Made by a program: the position numbers and the translations under genes
Notes under the pieces: generated by a model
The model's input: only the letters and a program-made list of their open reading frames with translations
What the model was told of the DNA's origin: nothing
Databases searched by the model: none
Shown here: piece after piece, positions 33,529 to 41,172 of the stretch
Numbering within the stretch: position 1 is the first letter of the stretch
Layout of the letters: each line of letters opens with the position of its first letter
Assembly: GCA_910585285.1 (NCBI GenBank)
Contig: CAJUDL010000007.1
Location: 46,721 to 90,485, forward strand
From: an uncultured Muribaculaceae bacterium
Lineage (GTDB): Bacteria > Bacteroidota > Bacteroidia > Bacteroidales > Muribaculaceae
Reading direction: 5' to 3'
DNA length: 43,765 nucleotides

Positions 33529-36500
33529 ATGGCGGAAAAATTTCTGGATTCTGTGGCGCGGGCGTATGTGGAGAATTTCGAGGATATATCGGAGTTTTGT
33601 TTTGTGTTTCCCAATAAACGGTCGGGCACTTTCTTTCTACGCAGTCTGTCGCAGCAGTTGGGAAGCCGGTTTTCCATGGCTCCAGAGGTGCTGTCGATTG
33701 CTGATTTTGTGGAGACATTGTCCGGACGGGAGGTTGCTTCACGTATCGACATGCTGTTCCGTCTTTTCAATATTTATAAAAGTAACAAATCACTTGTGCC
33801 CGGAAATGCTCAGGCTAATGGAATTCTTGAGTTTGATGCATTCCGCGGCTGGGGTGAGATCCTGCTTTCCGATTTCAGCGAGGTAGACCAATATGATGTG
33901 GATCCTGATGCCTTGTTCGGGAATGTGAGTGATTATCGCGAGATTGCTTCCAATTTCCTTACTGAAGAACAGATGGAGATACTGGAACGCTATTTCGGTT
34001 ATTCTCCCAATCGCAAGGATGTGGAAAGGTTCTGGAAGAATCTTGTTCCTCCCGACCATAATTCAGCCATAAAGGAGCGGTTCATGTATCTTTGGCAGGC
34101 TATGGGTCCTCTCTATCACGCTCTTGACGATGCTCTTGCTGCCGAGGGACTTGCCACACCGGGTGGCGCATACCGTATAGCACTTGAGCGCGTGCGCGAA
34201 TCGGGGAAGGATCTTTTCGATTATAAGAAAATCATATTCGTAGGTTTTAACGCTCTTTCCACCACGGAAGCCCTCCTTTTTGAGGAGATCTCAAAATGCG
34301 GAGGTTTCCATGAAGATGAGAAAGATGCATTCGCGGATTTCTATTGGGATGCCACAGGACCCGTGTTGGAATCTAACGACAGTGATGCCGCAGTTTTCCT
34401 GCGGCTAAACAAACGTAATTTCCCCTCCCCGGCTTGGGCTATGGAATATATAGAGCGTAATCGGGTTGAAACCATGCCTGCCGATATGCGCGTGATTGCA
34501 TCTCCATCGAATTCTGCGCAGGCCAAGATTGCGGCTGCCAGGGTTGAGGATATTGTGAATCAAGTAGGTGCTGATTCGGTTAAAGACGCAAGAGTGGCAG
34601 TGGTGCTTCCTGATGAGAATCTTCTTTTGCCACTGCTCTATGCGCTGCCGGAATCCTTGTCGGAAGTCAACCTCACGATGGGATATTCACTAAAGCTTAC
34701 ATCCGTGGCGTCGTTCCTGCATCATCTGAGACAATTCCATTCGCGCGCAAGAAAACGCAACGGAGAGACCGCTTATTTTCATGAGGATGTGAAGATGCTT
34801 CTTTCGCATCCTTTCACACATGCTCTTCTCGGAAGCCGGAATGTGTCCGCTCTGAATACGGATATCCTTCGACACCATCGGCTCACCGTCAGTATCTCGG
34901 AAATGAAAGCAGTGACAGGGGATTCCACACCCGAGGTGCTTGATATCTCGGGTTTTGGAGAGGGAACCGCCGCAGGAATCCAATATATAGACAATGTGCT
35001 GGTGCATATCGATGCCGCTCTTGCCGACGAAAGTGGCGGTGTGGTGAAATCACGTATCGACCGCTCTCATATTGCTCTCTATCGTGATGCGCTCAAACGG
35101 CTCGAATGGGCTGCTGAAGAACACGGCATAGAGATGGGGTTACAGGACGTTTTCTATATGGTTGACAAACTTCTTGCCGGGGAGCATGTCACCTTTGAAG
35201 GTGAACCACTTGAAGGATTGCAGGTGATGGGTCTTCTTGAAACACGAGCTCTTGATTTCGAACATCTTGTGATTCTTTCGCTCAACGATCGGGTGATGCC
35301 GCGAAAGGCACGACACGCTACTTTTATTCCAGATTCATTGCGTCATGGTTACGGGCTTCCTTATTCAAACTATCAGGAGCGTCTTTTCTCCTATTATTTT
35401 TATAGGATGATATCGCGAGCCAAATCCGTAACGCTCATTTACGATGCCCGCAGTGGAGAGGGGATGCGTAGTGGCGGTGAGTCGAGATACCTGATGCAAT
35501 TGCGGTATCTTTATGCACGCGCTGGTATAAAATATGAGAATTACCGTTTCCTCCTTTCTGAAGCCTCTTCGAATATGCGTCCTGTTGAAAAGACCTCGAA
35601 AGTGATGACATTAATAGAGGAGTTTGCCCGTAAAGGATCGGGACGTAACTTCTCAGCCTCCGCATTGCGCAAATATGGGGAATGTCAGGTGAAATTCTTC
35701 TATGAGGTGATTGCAAATCTAAATACCGATCCAGCCCAAAGCGATTTCATAGATCCGATCACGCAAGGAAACATCGTGCACGACACAATGCTGCATCTGT
35801 ATTTCCCTAAGAATGACCGCAGGGTATTCCTTGACAAGAGGATTGTGGTGAGTAAGGAGTTTATTGCCTCTATGCTTGAGGAGAGGGAGAAGATAAGGAT
35901 TGAATTGCGTCGGGCAATCAACAGGCATCATTTCAACCGCAAGGGAGAGGATGCGGATATGGCGGTTGAAGGCGCGGCGGCAATGGTTGCTCGTCAGTTG
36001 GAAAGGCAGATAAGGGATATCTTACGTTATGACATGTCGCTTGCTCCTTTTGAACTTGCGGGAGGTGAGATGTCGGGACTCTATGAATGGGAGTTTATGC
36101 CCGGAAGAAAAGTGAATATGAAATATGCCATCGACCGTCTCGACATAATGAATCCCGGCACATCCTCCGAACGCTGGAGGATCGTGGATTACAAGACGGG
36201 AGGTGCCCTGGTGACGGCAGATGAGTTTGAGGATATTTTCAACGGAAAATACACAGCGAAAAATCTTTTCCAATTACTCCTTTATGCCAACCTTCTCAAT
36301 CTTGATCAGAAGATGGATGAAGATGTGAAGGTTGCCATATATGAAGTGGGGCGTATTGCTGCAGAAGGAGAGATAATACCTAAAATAGGGAAAGACCGAC
36401 TGGAGGGACACAAGCAGATAAATGAAGAATTTCTTGATCGTGTCAACACCATCATTGCCGACATTTTTGATCCGATGAAGCCATTCGTACCCGCAGAAGA

Positions 36501-36555
36501 TGACGAGCATTGCCGCTTCTGCAGCCTCCACGATTTATGCGGGAGGAGAATGTAA
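33529..36555 (+). CDS. AddB/RecB-like PD-(D/E)XK nuclease with Fe-S cluster motif
   Basis: A 1008-residue DNA-repair-type nuclease. The N-terminal two thirds resemble an inactivated helicase (FCFVFPNKRSGTFFLRSL where a P-loop would be). The C-terminal nuclease domain shows GNIVHDTMLHLYF (GxxxH-type motif), MKYAIDRLDIM and RIVDYKTGG, giving the Asp-...-Asp-x-Lys active site. Four cysteines typical of the AddB Fe-S cluster are present: one in YGECQVKFFYE before the nuclease and CRFCSLHDLC at the very end (Cx2Cx5C). It probably processes double-strand breaks for recombination. Its usual UvrD-like AddA partner is not in the window. The start is 69 bp beyond a clean promoter. Confidence 0.9.
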   Translation: MAEKFLDSVARAYVENFEDISEFCFVFPNKRSGTFFLRSLSQQLGSRFSMAPEVLSIADFVETLSGREVASRIDMLFRLFNIYKSNKSLVPGNAQANGILEFDAFRGWGEILLSDFSEVDQYDVDPDALFGNVSDYREIASNFLTEEQMEILERYFGYSPNRKDVERFWKNLVPPDHNSAIKERFMYLWQAMGPLYHALDDALAAEGLATPGGAYRIALERVRESGKDLFDYKKIIFVGFNALSTTEALLFEEISKCGGFHEDEKDAFADFYWDATGPVLESNDSDAAVFLRLNKRNFPSPAWAMEYIERNRVETMPADMRVIASPSNSAQAKIAAARVEDIVNQVGADSVKDARVAVVLPDENLLLPLLYALPESLSEVNLTMGYSLKLTSVASFLHHLRQFHSRARKRNGETAYFHEDVKMLLSHPFTHALLGSRNVSALNTDILRHHRLTVSISEMKAVTGDSTPEVLDISGFGEGTAAGIQYIDNVLVHIDAALADESGGVVKSRIDRSHIALYRDALKRLEWAAEEHGIEMGLQDVFYMVDKLLAGEHVTFEGEPLEGLQVMGLLETRALDFEHLVILSLNDRVMPRKARHATFIPDSLRHGYGLPYSNYQERLFSYYFYRMISRAKSVTLIYDARSGEGMRSGGESRYLMQLRYLYARAGIKYENYRFLLSEASSNMRPVEKTSKVMTLIEEFARKGSGRNFSASALRKYGECQVKFFYEVIANLNTDPAQSDFIDPITQGNIVHDTMLHLYFPKNDRRVFLDKRIVVSKEFIASMLEEREKIRIELRRAINRHHFNRKGEDADMAVEGAAAMVARQLERQIRDILRYDMSLAPFELAGGEMSGLYEWEFMPGRKVNMKYAIDRLDIMNPGTSSERWRIVDYKTGGALVTADEFEDIFNGKYTAKNLFQLLLYANLLNLDQKMDEDVKVAIYEVGRIAAEGEIIPKIGKDRLEGHKQINEEFLDRVNTIIADIFDPMKPFVPAEDDEHCRFCSLHDLCGRRM

Positions 36556-36587
36556 TTTGCATATTTCGAGAAAAAAAGTTAACTTTG
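36556..36587 (+). promoter_or_regulatory. Bacteroidota promoter for L25
   Basis: TTTG at 36556-36559, 20-bp spacer, TAACTTTG at 36580-36587. Strong match to consensus. It begins right after the nuclease stop, so L25 has its own transcript with a leader of about 110 nt. Confidence 0.85.
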
Positions 36588-36703
36588 CGGCGCTTTTGAG
36601 CAAAAACGTGTGATGGGAAATTTGCAGGTGCTGTAAGCGCCGCTCCCTAAGGCGATTCAATGCCGGAGCAGACTTATTTTGAGTAACACATTAAAGAAAA
36701 GAA
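36587..36703 (+). promoter_or_regulatory. Structured 5' leader of the L25 gene
   Basis: The leader can form a perfect 9-bp GC-rich stem: GCGGCGCTT (36587-36595) with AAGCGCCGC (36635-36643). The last base of the promoter box forms its foot, so the first 4-6 stem bases may not be transcribed. A second segment GCCGCTCCCTAAGGCG (36639-36654) and CAATGCCGGAG follow. A leader this long and GC-structured suggests an autoregulatory ribosomal-protein element, but I cannot match it to a named family. Confidence 0.45.
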
Positions 36704-37354
36704 ATGAAGACATTTGAATTGAATGCCGAGCCCCGTATCGAATTGGGCAAGAAATCGGTGAAAGCTCTCCGTAAAGAGGGTAAGATCCCCGCTGTGATCA
36801 ATGGCGGTGCAGTTGTTGAACTTCCCTTCACGGGCACTCTCAAACCGGGTGAGAAACTCGTTGAGATTGACGACAAGCGTGGTTTGATCACAACTGACAT
36901 CGTTGTGAAGAATGAGGATGTTCGTAAGCTTATCTACACTCCTGATATCTTTGAGGTTAACCTCAATGTAAACGGTGAGACAAAGAAAGCTGTGATGAAA
37001 GAGCTTCAGTTCCAGCCCGTTAAAGACACAGTGCTTCACATCGATTTCCTTGAGGTTTATCCCGACAAACCCATCGTTATGGAGGTTCCTGTTCAGATCG
37101 AGGGTCATGCAGAGGGTGTTAAAGCCGGTGGTAAGCTCGTTATGTCAATGCGTAAACTTAAGGTTAAAGCAGTTTACACAGAGATTCCCGAGCGTCTTGT
37201 GATCAATGTTGACAATCTTGGTCTTGGCAAATCACTCGCAGTAGGCGACCTCCACTATGAAGGTCTTGAGCTTATGAACGCTAAGAACGCAGTTGTCTGC
37301 GCCGTTCAGCTCACACGTGCCGCACGTGGTGCAGCCGCAAAAGCAGAGGCTTAA
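36704..37354 (+). CDS. rplY: 50S ribosomal protein L25/general stress protein Ctc
   Basis: 216 residues of the long (CTC/TL5) form. The N-terminal L25 domain (1-92) binds 5S rRNA: MKTFELNAEPRIELGKKSVKALRKEGKIPAVINGG, with KELQFQPVKDTVLHIDFLEV. The C-terminal TL5 beta domain (95-185) holds VPVQIEGHAEGVKAGGKLVMSMRKLKVKA. The protein ends in an Ala/Lys-rich tail. It is part of the large ribosomal subunit. pth follows about 340 bp later, a common pairing in bacteria. Codon use is strongly biased toward a few codons, fitting high expression. Confidence 0.97.
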   Translation: MKTFELNAEPRIELGKKSVKALRKEGKIPAVINGGAVVELPFTGTLKPGEKLVEIDDKRGLITTDIVVKNEDVRKLIYTPDIFEVNLNVNGETKKAVMKELQFQPVKDTVLHIDFLEVYPDKPIVMEVPVQIEGHAEGVKAGGKLVMSMRKLKVKAVYTEIPERLVINVDNLGLGKSLAVGDLHYEGLELMNAKNAVVCAVQLTRAARGAAAKAEA

Positions 37355-37372
37355 TAAGGCATTCCGAGAATT

Positions 37373-37414
37373 AAAAAACACCCTTCTTCCTTGCTTTGGA
37401 AAGGGGTGTTTTTT
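37373..37414 (+). terminator. rplY terminator
   Basis: AAAAAACACCC (37373-37383) pairs exactly with GGGTGTTTTTT (37404-37414) around a 20-base loop. The T-run follows at once. Confidence 0.9.
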
Positions 37415-37456
37415 AATGTTTAATTTTTAATGTGTAATGTTTAATTGGGAGGAGGA

Positions 37457-37690
37457 ATGAAGAATTTGGAGACAGATAAACCCTCGGCTGACGCCTCGGC
37501 ACAAGGCTTAAGATTTCACACGGCGCAGGGCTTTGGATTTCACACGGCACGGGGATTAGGATTAAAAAGGATATTCGGATTCTGGAAGAAAAAGGCTGGA
37601 TATGCAGAGAAGAAGGATGGAGATTCGAAGGGTAAGGGTAGGGATGCGAAGGGAAAGGATGGAGATTCATATAATAAGGAGGATAAGAAT
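37457..37690 (+). other. In-frame low-complexity extension upstream of pth
   Basis: A 78-codon open stretch in frame with pth, starting at ATG 37457 behind GGAGGAGG and flowing without a stop into pth. It encodes an 8-residue repeat (LRFHTAQG, FGFHTARG; DNA period 24) and a second duplicate (KDGDSKGKGRDAKG then KDGDS; DNA period 42). Both periods keep the frame. The strong AAGGAGG at 37676-37682, eight bases before ATG 37691, argues that pth is mainly made from the later start. The extension could be an N-terminal tail, a coupled leader ORF, or chance. Confidence 0.5.
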
Positions 37691-38254
37691 ATGAAGAAGT
37701 TTTTGATTACATGCTTGGGAAATATAGGTCCGGAATATGTAGGAACGCGCCATAATGCCGGATTCATGCTTGGCGATTATATGGCTGAGGAAGCAGGGGT
37801 GCCTTTCACGTCGTGTAGATACGGCGATATGGCTAAGATACGCGTTAAGAATTGTGAGCTGATGCTTTTGAAACCTTCCACTTTCATGAACCTTAGCGGT
37901 GTTGCCGTGCGTTATTGGATGAACAAGGAGAAATTGCCATTGGAGAATCTTCTGGTGATAGTAGATGATATTGCTCTCCCTTTCGGTGCAATACGTATGC
38001 GTAAGCAGGGATCAGATGCCGGGCATAACGGGTTGAAGAACATAGCTTCAGAACTTGGCACACAGAATTATGCCCGTCTCCGTTTCGGCGTGGGTAATGA
38101 TTTCCCGAAGGGAGGTCAGATTGACTATGTGCTTGGCAAATTTCCGAAGGAGGAGATGGAGAAGATGCCGGAGATATTGAAGAAGGCATCGGAGGCGGTA
38201 AAGGCATTCTGCCTTTCAGGTGCGGATTTCGCAATGACACACTTTAATGGATAA
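37691..38254 (+). CDS. pth: Peptidyl-tRNA hydrolase
   Basis: 187 residues from ATG 37691, the standard length. It frees tRNA from peptidyl-tRNA dropped by ribosomes. Motifs: CLGNIGPEYVGTRHNAGF with the catalytic His at residue 21, LMLLKPSTFMNLSGVAV, VIVDDIALPFGAIRMRKQGSDAGHNGLKNI and RLRFGVGND. The usual GNPG is GNIG here, a minor change. The ATG has a strong Shine-Dalgarno sequence (AAGGAGG, spacing 8), unusual for Bacteroidota. An in-frame 78-codon extension upstream is listed separately. It lies between L25 and an S4-domain protein, both translation-related. Confidence 0.95.
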   Translation: MKKFLITCLGNIGPEYVGTRHNAGFMLGDYMAEEAGVPFTSCRYGDMAKIRVKNCELMLLKPSTFMNLSGVAVRYWMNKEKLPLENLLVIVDDIALPFGAIRMRKQGSDAGHNGLKNIASELGTQNYARLRFGVGNDFPKGGQIDYVLGKFPKEEMEKMPEILKKASEAVKAFCLSGADFAMTHFNG

Positions 38255-38376
38255 TAATGTTAATTTTTAATGTGAAATGTGAAATGTTTAATGATTAGAG
38301 GCGAGCCAATTCATTAAACATTAAACATTGAAAATTTTACATTAATTGAAGATTACACATTAAACATTAATAGAAG
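38255..38376. repeat. AATGTGAAATG/CATTAAACATTA short-period inverted repeat
   Basis: The pth-S4 gap is a run of words such as TTTTTAATGTGAAATGTGAAATGTTTAATG on the left and CATTAAACATTAAACATTG, TTACACATTAAACATTAA on the right, around TTAGAGGCGAGCC. The arms are complementary and belong to the same word family as the panC-panD gap. Confidence 0.75.
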
Positions 38377-38790
38377 ATGGAAGAACGAATAGATAAATGG
38401 TTGTGGGCGATGAGGGTGTTCAAGACCAGGACTATAGCCACGGAGGCTTGCAAAAAGGGGAGAGTAATGATGGGAGGAGTGGCTGTGAAGCCTTCACGCT
38501 CGATCAAGGAGGGTGATGTGATAGATGTTAGAAAACCGCCTATCACATATACTTTCCGTGTGTTGAAAGTGACGGGTAATCGCCTGGGCGCAAAACTCGT
38601 GCCTGAATATCTGGAGAATATAACCTCCCCGAATCAGTATGAACTGTTGGAGATGACTAAGATCTCCGGATTCGTGGATCGTCGCAAAGGTCTGGGTCGT
38701 CCCACAAAAAGAGACAGCCGCGAGCTTTCCAAATTTAAAGAAGAAAGCTACACGGCTGATGACTTTTATCTTGACTGGGAAGAAGACTGA
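38377..38790 (+). CDS. S4-domain RNA-binding protein (Hsp15/HslR-like)
   Basis: 137 residues. The S4 fold occupies about 1-65: MEERIDKWLWAMRVFKTRTIATEACKKGRVMMGGVAVKPSRSIKEGDVIDV. The basic tail contains DRRKGLGRPTKRDSRELSKF, typical of the Hsp15 family, which binds stalled 50S subunits carrying peptidyl-tRNA. This fits the pth gene just upstream, since both deal with stalled peptidyl-tRNA. Its last 25 bases overlap the 3' end of the convergent META-protein gene. Confidence 0.9.
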   Translation: MEERIDKWLWAMRVFKTRTIATEACKKGRVMMGGVAVKPSRSIKEGDVIDVRKPPITYTFRVLKVTGNRLGAKLVPEYLENITSPNQYELLEMTKISGFVDRRKGLGRPTKRDSRELSKFKEESYTADDFYLDWEED

Positions 38791-39683
38791 CGGGTGAGTC
38801 GAAGCACCTGTTTTCCTTGGCTGTCGAGGAGGATGACTTCGGTCGGGCTTATCGGTTTGGCTGTTGATGCCTCTTCGAGGGCTACCAGAAATTCTGTCTC
38901 ATTGTTTTCCGGAGGGCAAGCCATGCGGGTAGTTGCCAATGCGCTGAAAGAAATGGAGTTTGCAGCGTCCATGTCGGTCTCGAATGCTCCGTTGAGGATA
39001 TTGCATCCAGTGTTGCCATGAACTTTTCCCTCGGGAACATCAATGACTAATTGGACATCGGGATTGTTAATCTTTTTATCATTTATTGCGGTCACCGTCC
39101 AACTGCCGTTGAGGAAATCAAAGTTCTGATGCATCAGGCTCATCACTTCACGTTTGCCAGCGTCAAGGAGGTAGAGGTAATAATCGGAACCCTTTATTTT
39201 CCAAGTATAGTATCTCACAGCTTCGAGAGCGATGTTTATTTCATAGTCGGTGATGCCCTCTTTTGCGCACATCATCATTGTGGATGCCATCTGGGAGAAT
39301 CTGATTGTGCTGTCGGCGGAATTATACTCGTATGATCCGTTCAATACGTTGCAGCCGTTGTTGCCGTAGACTCTCTTTTCCGAAGGAACAAATTTAAGGA
39401 ACGGAGCTTTTTCGCCAACTGCATTCTTGCCATTGACAGTCTCGATTGCCCAATCTCCTTTCACGACCCCTTTCCCTAATTCTTCGGGAGTATATGTCTT
39501 CAATTCCTTTTTTACGGCAATATGCTGTCGATCGTGCGGAAGCACAGCCTCCTGACTGACATCTTTGTCATTACCTACACCGGAAGAGTCTGTCTTCCCC
39601 GTAACTTTGTTGAATAGGCTGCAGCTGCCAAGAGATGTTACGATGCCTGCTGCGAGCATCAATGTCAATATGTTTTTTTTCAT
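38766..39683 (-). CDS. Lipoprotein with two META (HslJ-like) domains
   Basis: About 305 residues from ATG 39683 (MKKNILTLML); an ATG three codons upstream is possible. The lipobox is LGSC (then SLFNKV). Two tandem META domains are clear: first GDWAIETVNGK ... YGNNGCNVLNGSYEY ... MASTMMMCAKE (about 78-175), second GSWTVTAINDK ... HGNTGCNILNGAFETD ... LATTRMACPPE (about 195-300). Each has the paired NxGCN and M.C signatures. META proteins are linked to heat or novobiocin resistance and motility, without an agreed biochemical role. The 3' end overlaps the S4 gene by 25 bp, tail to tail. Confidence 0.9.
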   Translation of the reverse strand: MKKNILTLMLAAGIVTSLGSCSLFNKVTGKTDSSGVGNDKDVSQEAVLPHDRQHIAVKKELKTYTPEELGKGVVKGDWAIETVNGKNAVGEKAPFLKFVPSEKRVYGNNGCNVLNGSYEYNSADSTIRFSQMASTMMMCAKEGITDYEINIALEAVRYYTWKIKGSDYYLYLLDAGKREVMSLMHQNFDFLNGSWTVTAINDKKINNPDVQLVIDVPEGKVHGNTGCNILNGAFETDMDAANSISFSALATTRMACPPENNETEFLVALEEASTAKPISPTEVILLDSQGKQVLRLTRQSSSQSR

Positions 39684-39728
39684 AACTATCATTATTTATT
39701 GATTGTTTGATTTATTACTTGTTTATTC

Positions 39729-39750
39729 TGAAGTTGTTTAAACAACTTCA
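39729..39750. terminator. Perfect 22-bp palindrome
   Basis: TGAAGTTGTTTAAACAACTTCA, loopless and centred on GTTTAAAC, in the gap between the NADH dehydrogenase stop and the META gene start. Probably the terminator of the upstream (minus-strand) gene. It could equally be a regulator-binding dyad for the META gene. Confidence 0.55.
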
Positions 39751-39799
39751 CTAAACCTTAGACTGCAAAACTGTCAAAAGGTTTATGTGGTATTCTGGC

Positions 39800-41065
39800 T
39801 CAGTCTCCCCAGTGCCTGCGTAGAGGATATTTTGTGGGACGAAGAAGGAGGCGGAGTGAAGTGGAATAGAAAAGGTAATTCCAGAACCAGTTGACCATCA
39901 CACTCAGTTTGTTTCTCATTCCAAGTATGGATATCAGATGGATGAACAGCCATGTCAGCCATGCGAAAAATCCCGAGAAGGAAAATCCCTTGAGATCTGC
40001 CACCGCTCTGTTCTTGCCTATTGTAGCCATTGATCCTTTGTCGAGATATTTGAACTTGCTGGAGAACTCCCCTGCATTAAGGTTCTTTGCAAGATTACGA
40101 GCTTGCTGGATTGCGGGCTGAGCCATCTGCGGATGTCCGTTGGGATAGTCTTCGCTCTGCATCATCGCTATGTCGCCGACTGCCATAACGTTATCTTCAT
40201 AACCTTTTACGCGGTTATATTCGTCAACGATTATCCGGTTTCCTCGCCCTATGGTTTCTTTGGGGAGTCCGGGAATTGGTTCTCCCTTTACTCCAGCTGT
40301 CCATATGAGGGTTTCGTAATACTCCTTGTGTCCGTCAGCAAATGTCACATATTTATTCTCATAGCTTTTCAACGCCGTGTTGAGCCTGACATTGACCATC
40401 AGGCTTTCGAGATCACGCAGTGCTCGTTCACGCGACTTCTGTTTCATTGCTCCCAAAAGCTGCGGACTTCCTTCGATCAGAGTGACCGTGACATCTTCTG
40501 GCTGCAATTCCGGATATTCCTTTGCGAGGATGTATTTCTTCATTTCTCCGATCGCGCCGGCGATTTCTACACCCGACGGACCGCCCCCAACCACAAGAAA
40601 AGAGAGGAGCTGACGTCTGCGTTCCGTGTCTTTGCACATCGCGCCTCGTTCGAGGCGATCAAGAATCTCATCCCGGGTATGGGCGGCTTCCGCTACAGTC
40701 TTGATGCCGAAAGTCTCTTCCGCCAGATTGTCCATGCCGAAATAGTTGTTGGTGGAGCCTGCTGCTATGATCAGTTTGTCGTAAGGCAAGGTCTCATAGC
40801 TGGTTGTTACGATCTTTGCTGTGAGATCGATATCCTTCACATGTCCCATGTGGTAGGATGTATTCCTCATTTTCTTGAATTCCCTGCGGAATGGGAAGCA
40901 TATGTTTGCGCTCACCAGTCCGGAAGATGCGATCTGGTAGAAAAGGGGAGGAAAGCAATGAAAATTATTGCGATCCACAAGGGCTATGCAGTATTTATCT
41001 TTATCAAGGCGTTTTGCCAGATTCAATCCTGCAAAACCACCTCCTATTATCACTATTTTTTCCAT
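39800..41065 (-). CDS. Type II NADH dehydrogenase (NDH-2-like FAD oxidoreductase)
   Basis: 421 residues from ATG 41065 (MEKIVIIGGGFAGLNLAKRL). A longer frame to 41116 adds 17 residues (MKKRRRRQPAPL...) and is less likely. The two dinucleotide folds are IIGGGFAGLN (FAD) and LVVGGGPSGVEIAGAI (NADH); TAGVKG and VMAVGDIAMMQ contact FAD. The C-terminus carries a hydrophobic amphipathic anchor (GFFAWLTWLFIHLISILG, VNWFWNYLFYS), as in membrane-bound NDH-2. It passes electrons from NADH to quinone without pumping protons. It is divergent from the TPR gene; no clear promoter box was found for it. Confidence 0.92.
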   Translation of the reverse strand: MEKIVIIGGGFAGLNLAKRLDKDKYCIALVDRNNFHCFPPLFYQIASSGLVSANICFPFRREFKKMRNTSYHMGHVKDIDLTAKIVTTSYETLPYDKLIIAAGSTNNYFGMDNLAEETFGIKTVAEAAHTRDEILDRLERGAMCKDTERRRQLLSFLVVGGGPSGVEIAGAIGEMKKYILAKEYPELQPEDVTVTLIEGSPQLLGAMKQKSRERALRDLESLMVNVRLNTALKSYENKYVTFADGHKEYYETLIWTAGVKGEPIPGLPKETIGRGNRIIVDEYNRVKGYEDNVMAVGDIAMMQSEDYPNGHPQMAQPAIQQARNLAKNLNAGEFSSKFKYLDKGSMATIGKNRAVADLKGFSFSGFFAWLTWLFIHLISILGMRNKLSVMVNWFWNYLFYSTSLRLLLRPTKYPLRRHWGD

Positions 41066-41160
41066 AATGGCAATTATACATAAAGGAGCGGGCTGCCGCC
41101 TTCTCCGTTTCTTCATAATTTTTAACGAACAATTAGCTGTTAATGTTTCAAATAATTTAG

Positions 41161-41168
41161 TAAATTTG
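41161..41168 (+). promoter_or_regulatory. -7 box TAAATTTG immediately before the TPR gene
   Basis: TAAATTTG followed by CAGTG. The expected start of transcription (4-6 bases beyond) falls on about 41172-41174, that is on the GTG at 41173. The upstream TTTG element is weak. Confidence 0.65.
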
Positions 41169-41172
41169 CAGT

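Noticed and set aside
37457..38254. Calling the whole 265-codon frame as Pth
   Set aside because: The standard Pth length and a strong Shine-Dalgarno sequence favour ATG 37691; the upstream part is reported separately as an extension.
40103..41083. 326-codon open frame on the plus strand opposite the NADH dehydrogenase
   Set aside because: Lies wholly antisense to a well-supported FAD enzyme; its protein is rich in Cys, His and Phe with no recognisable domain and no promoter or ribosome site.
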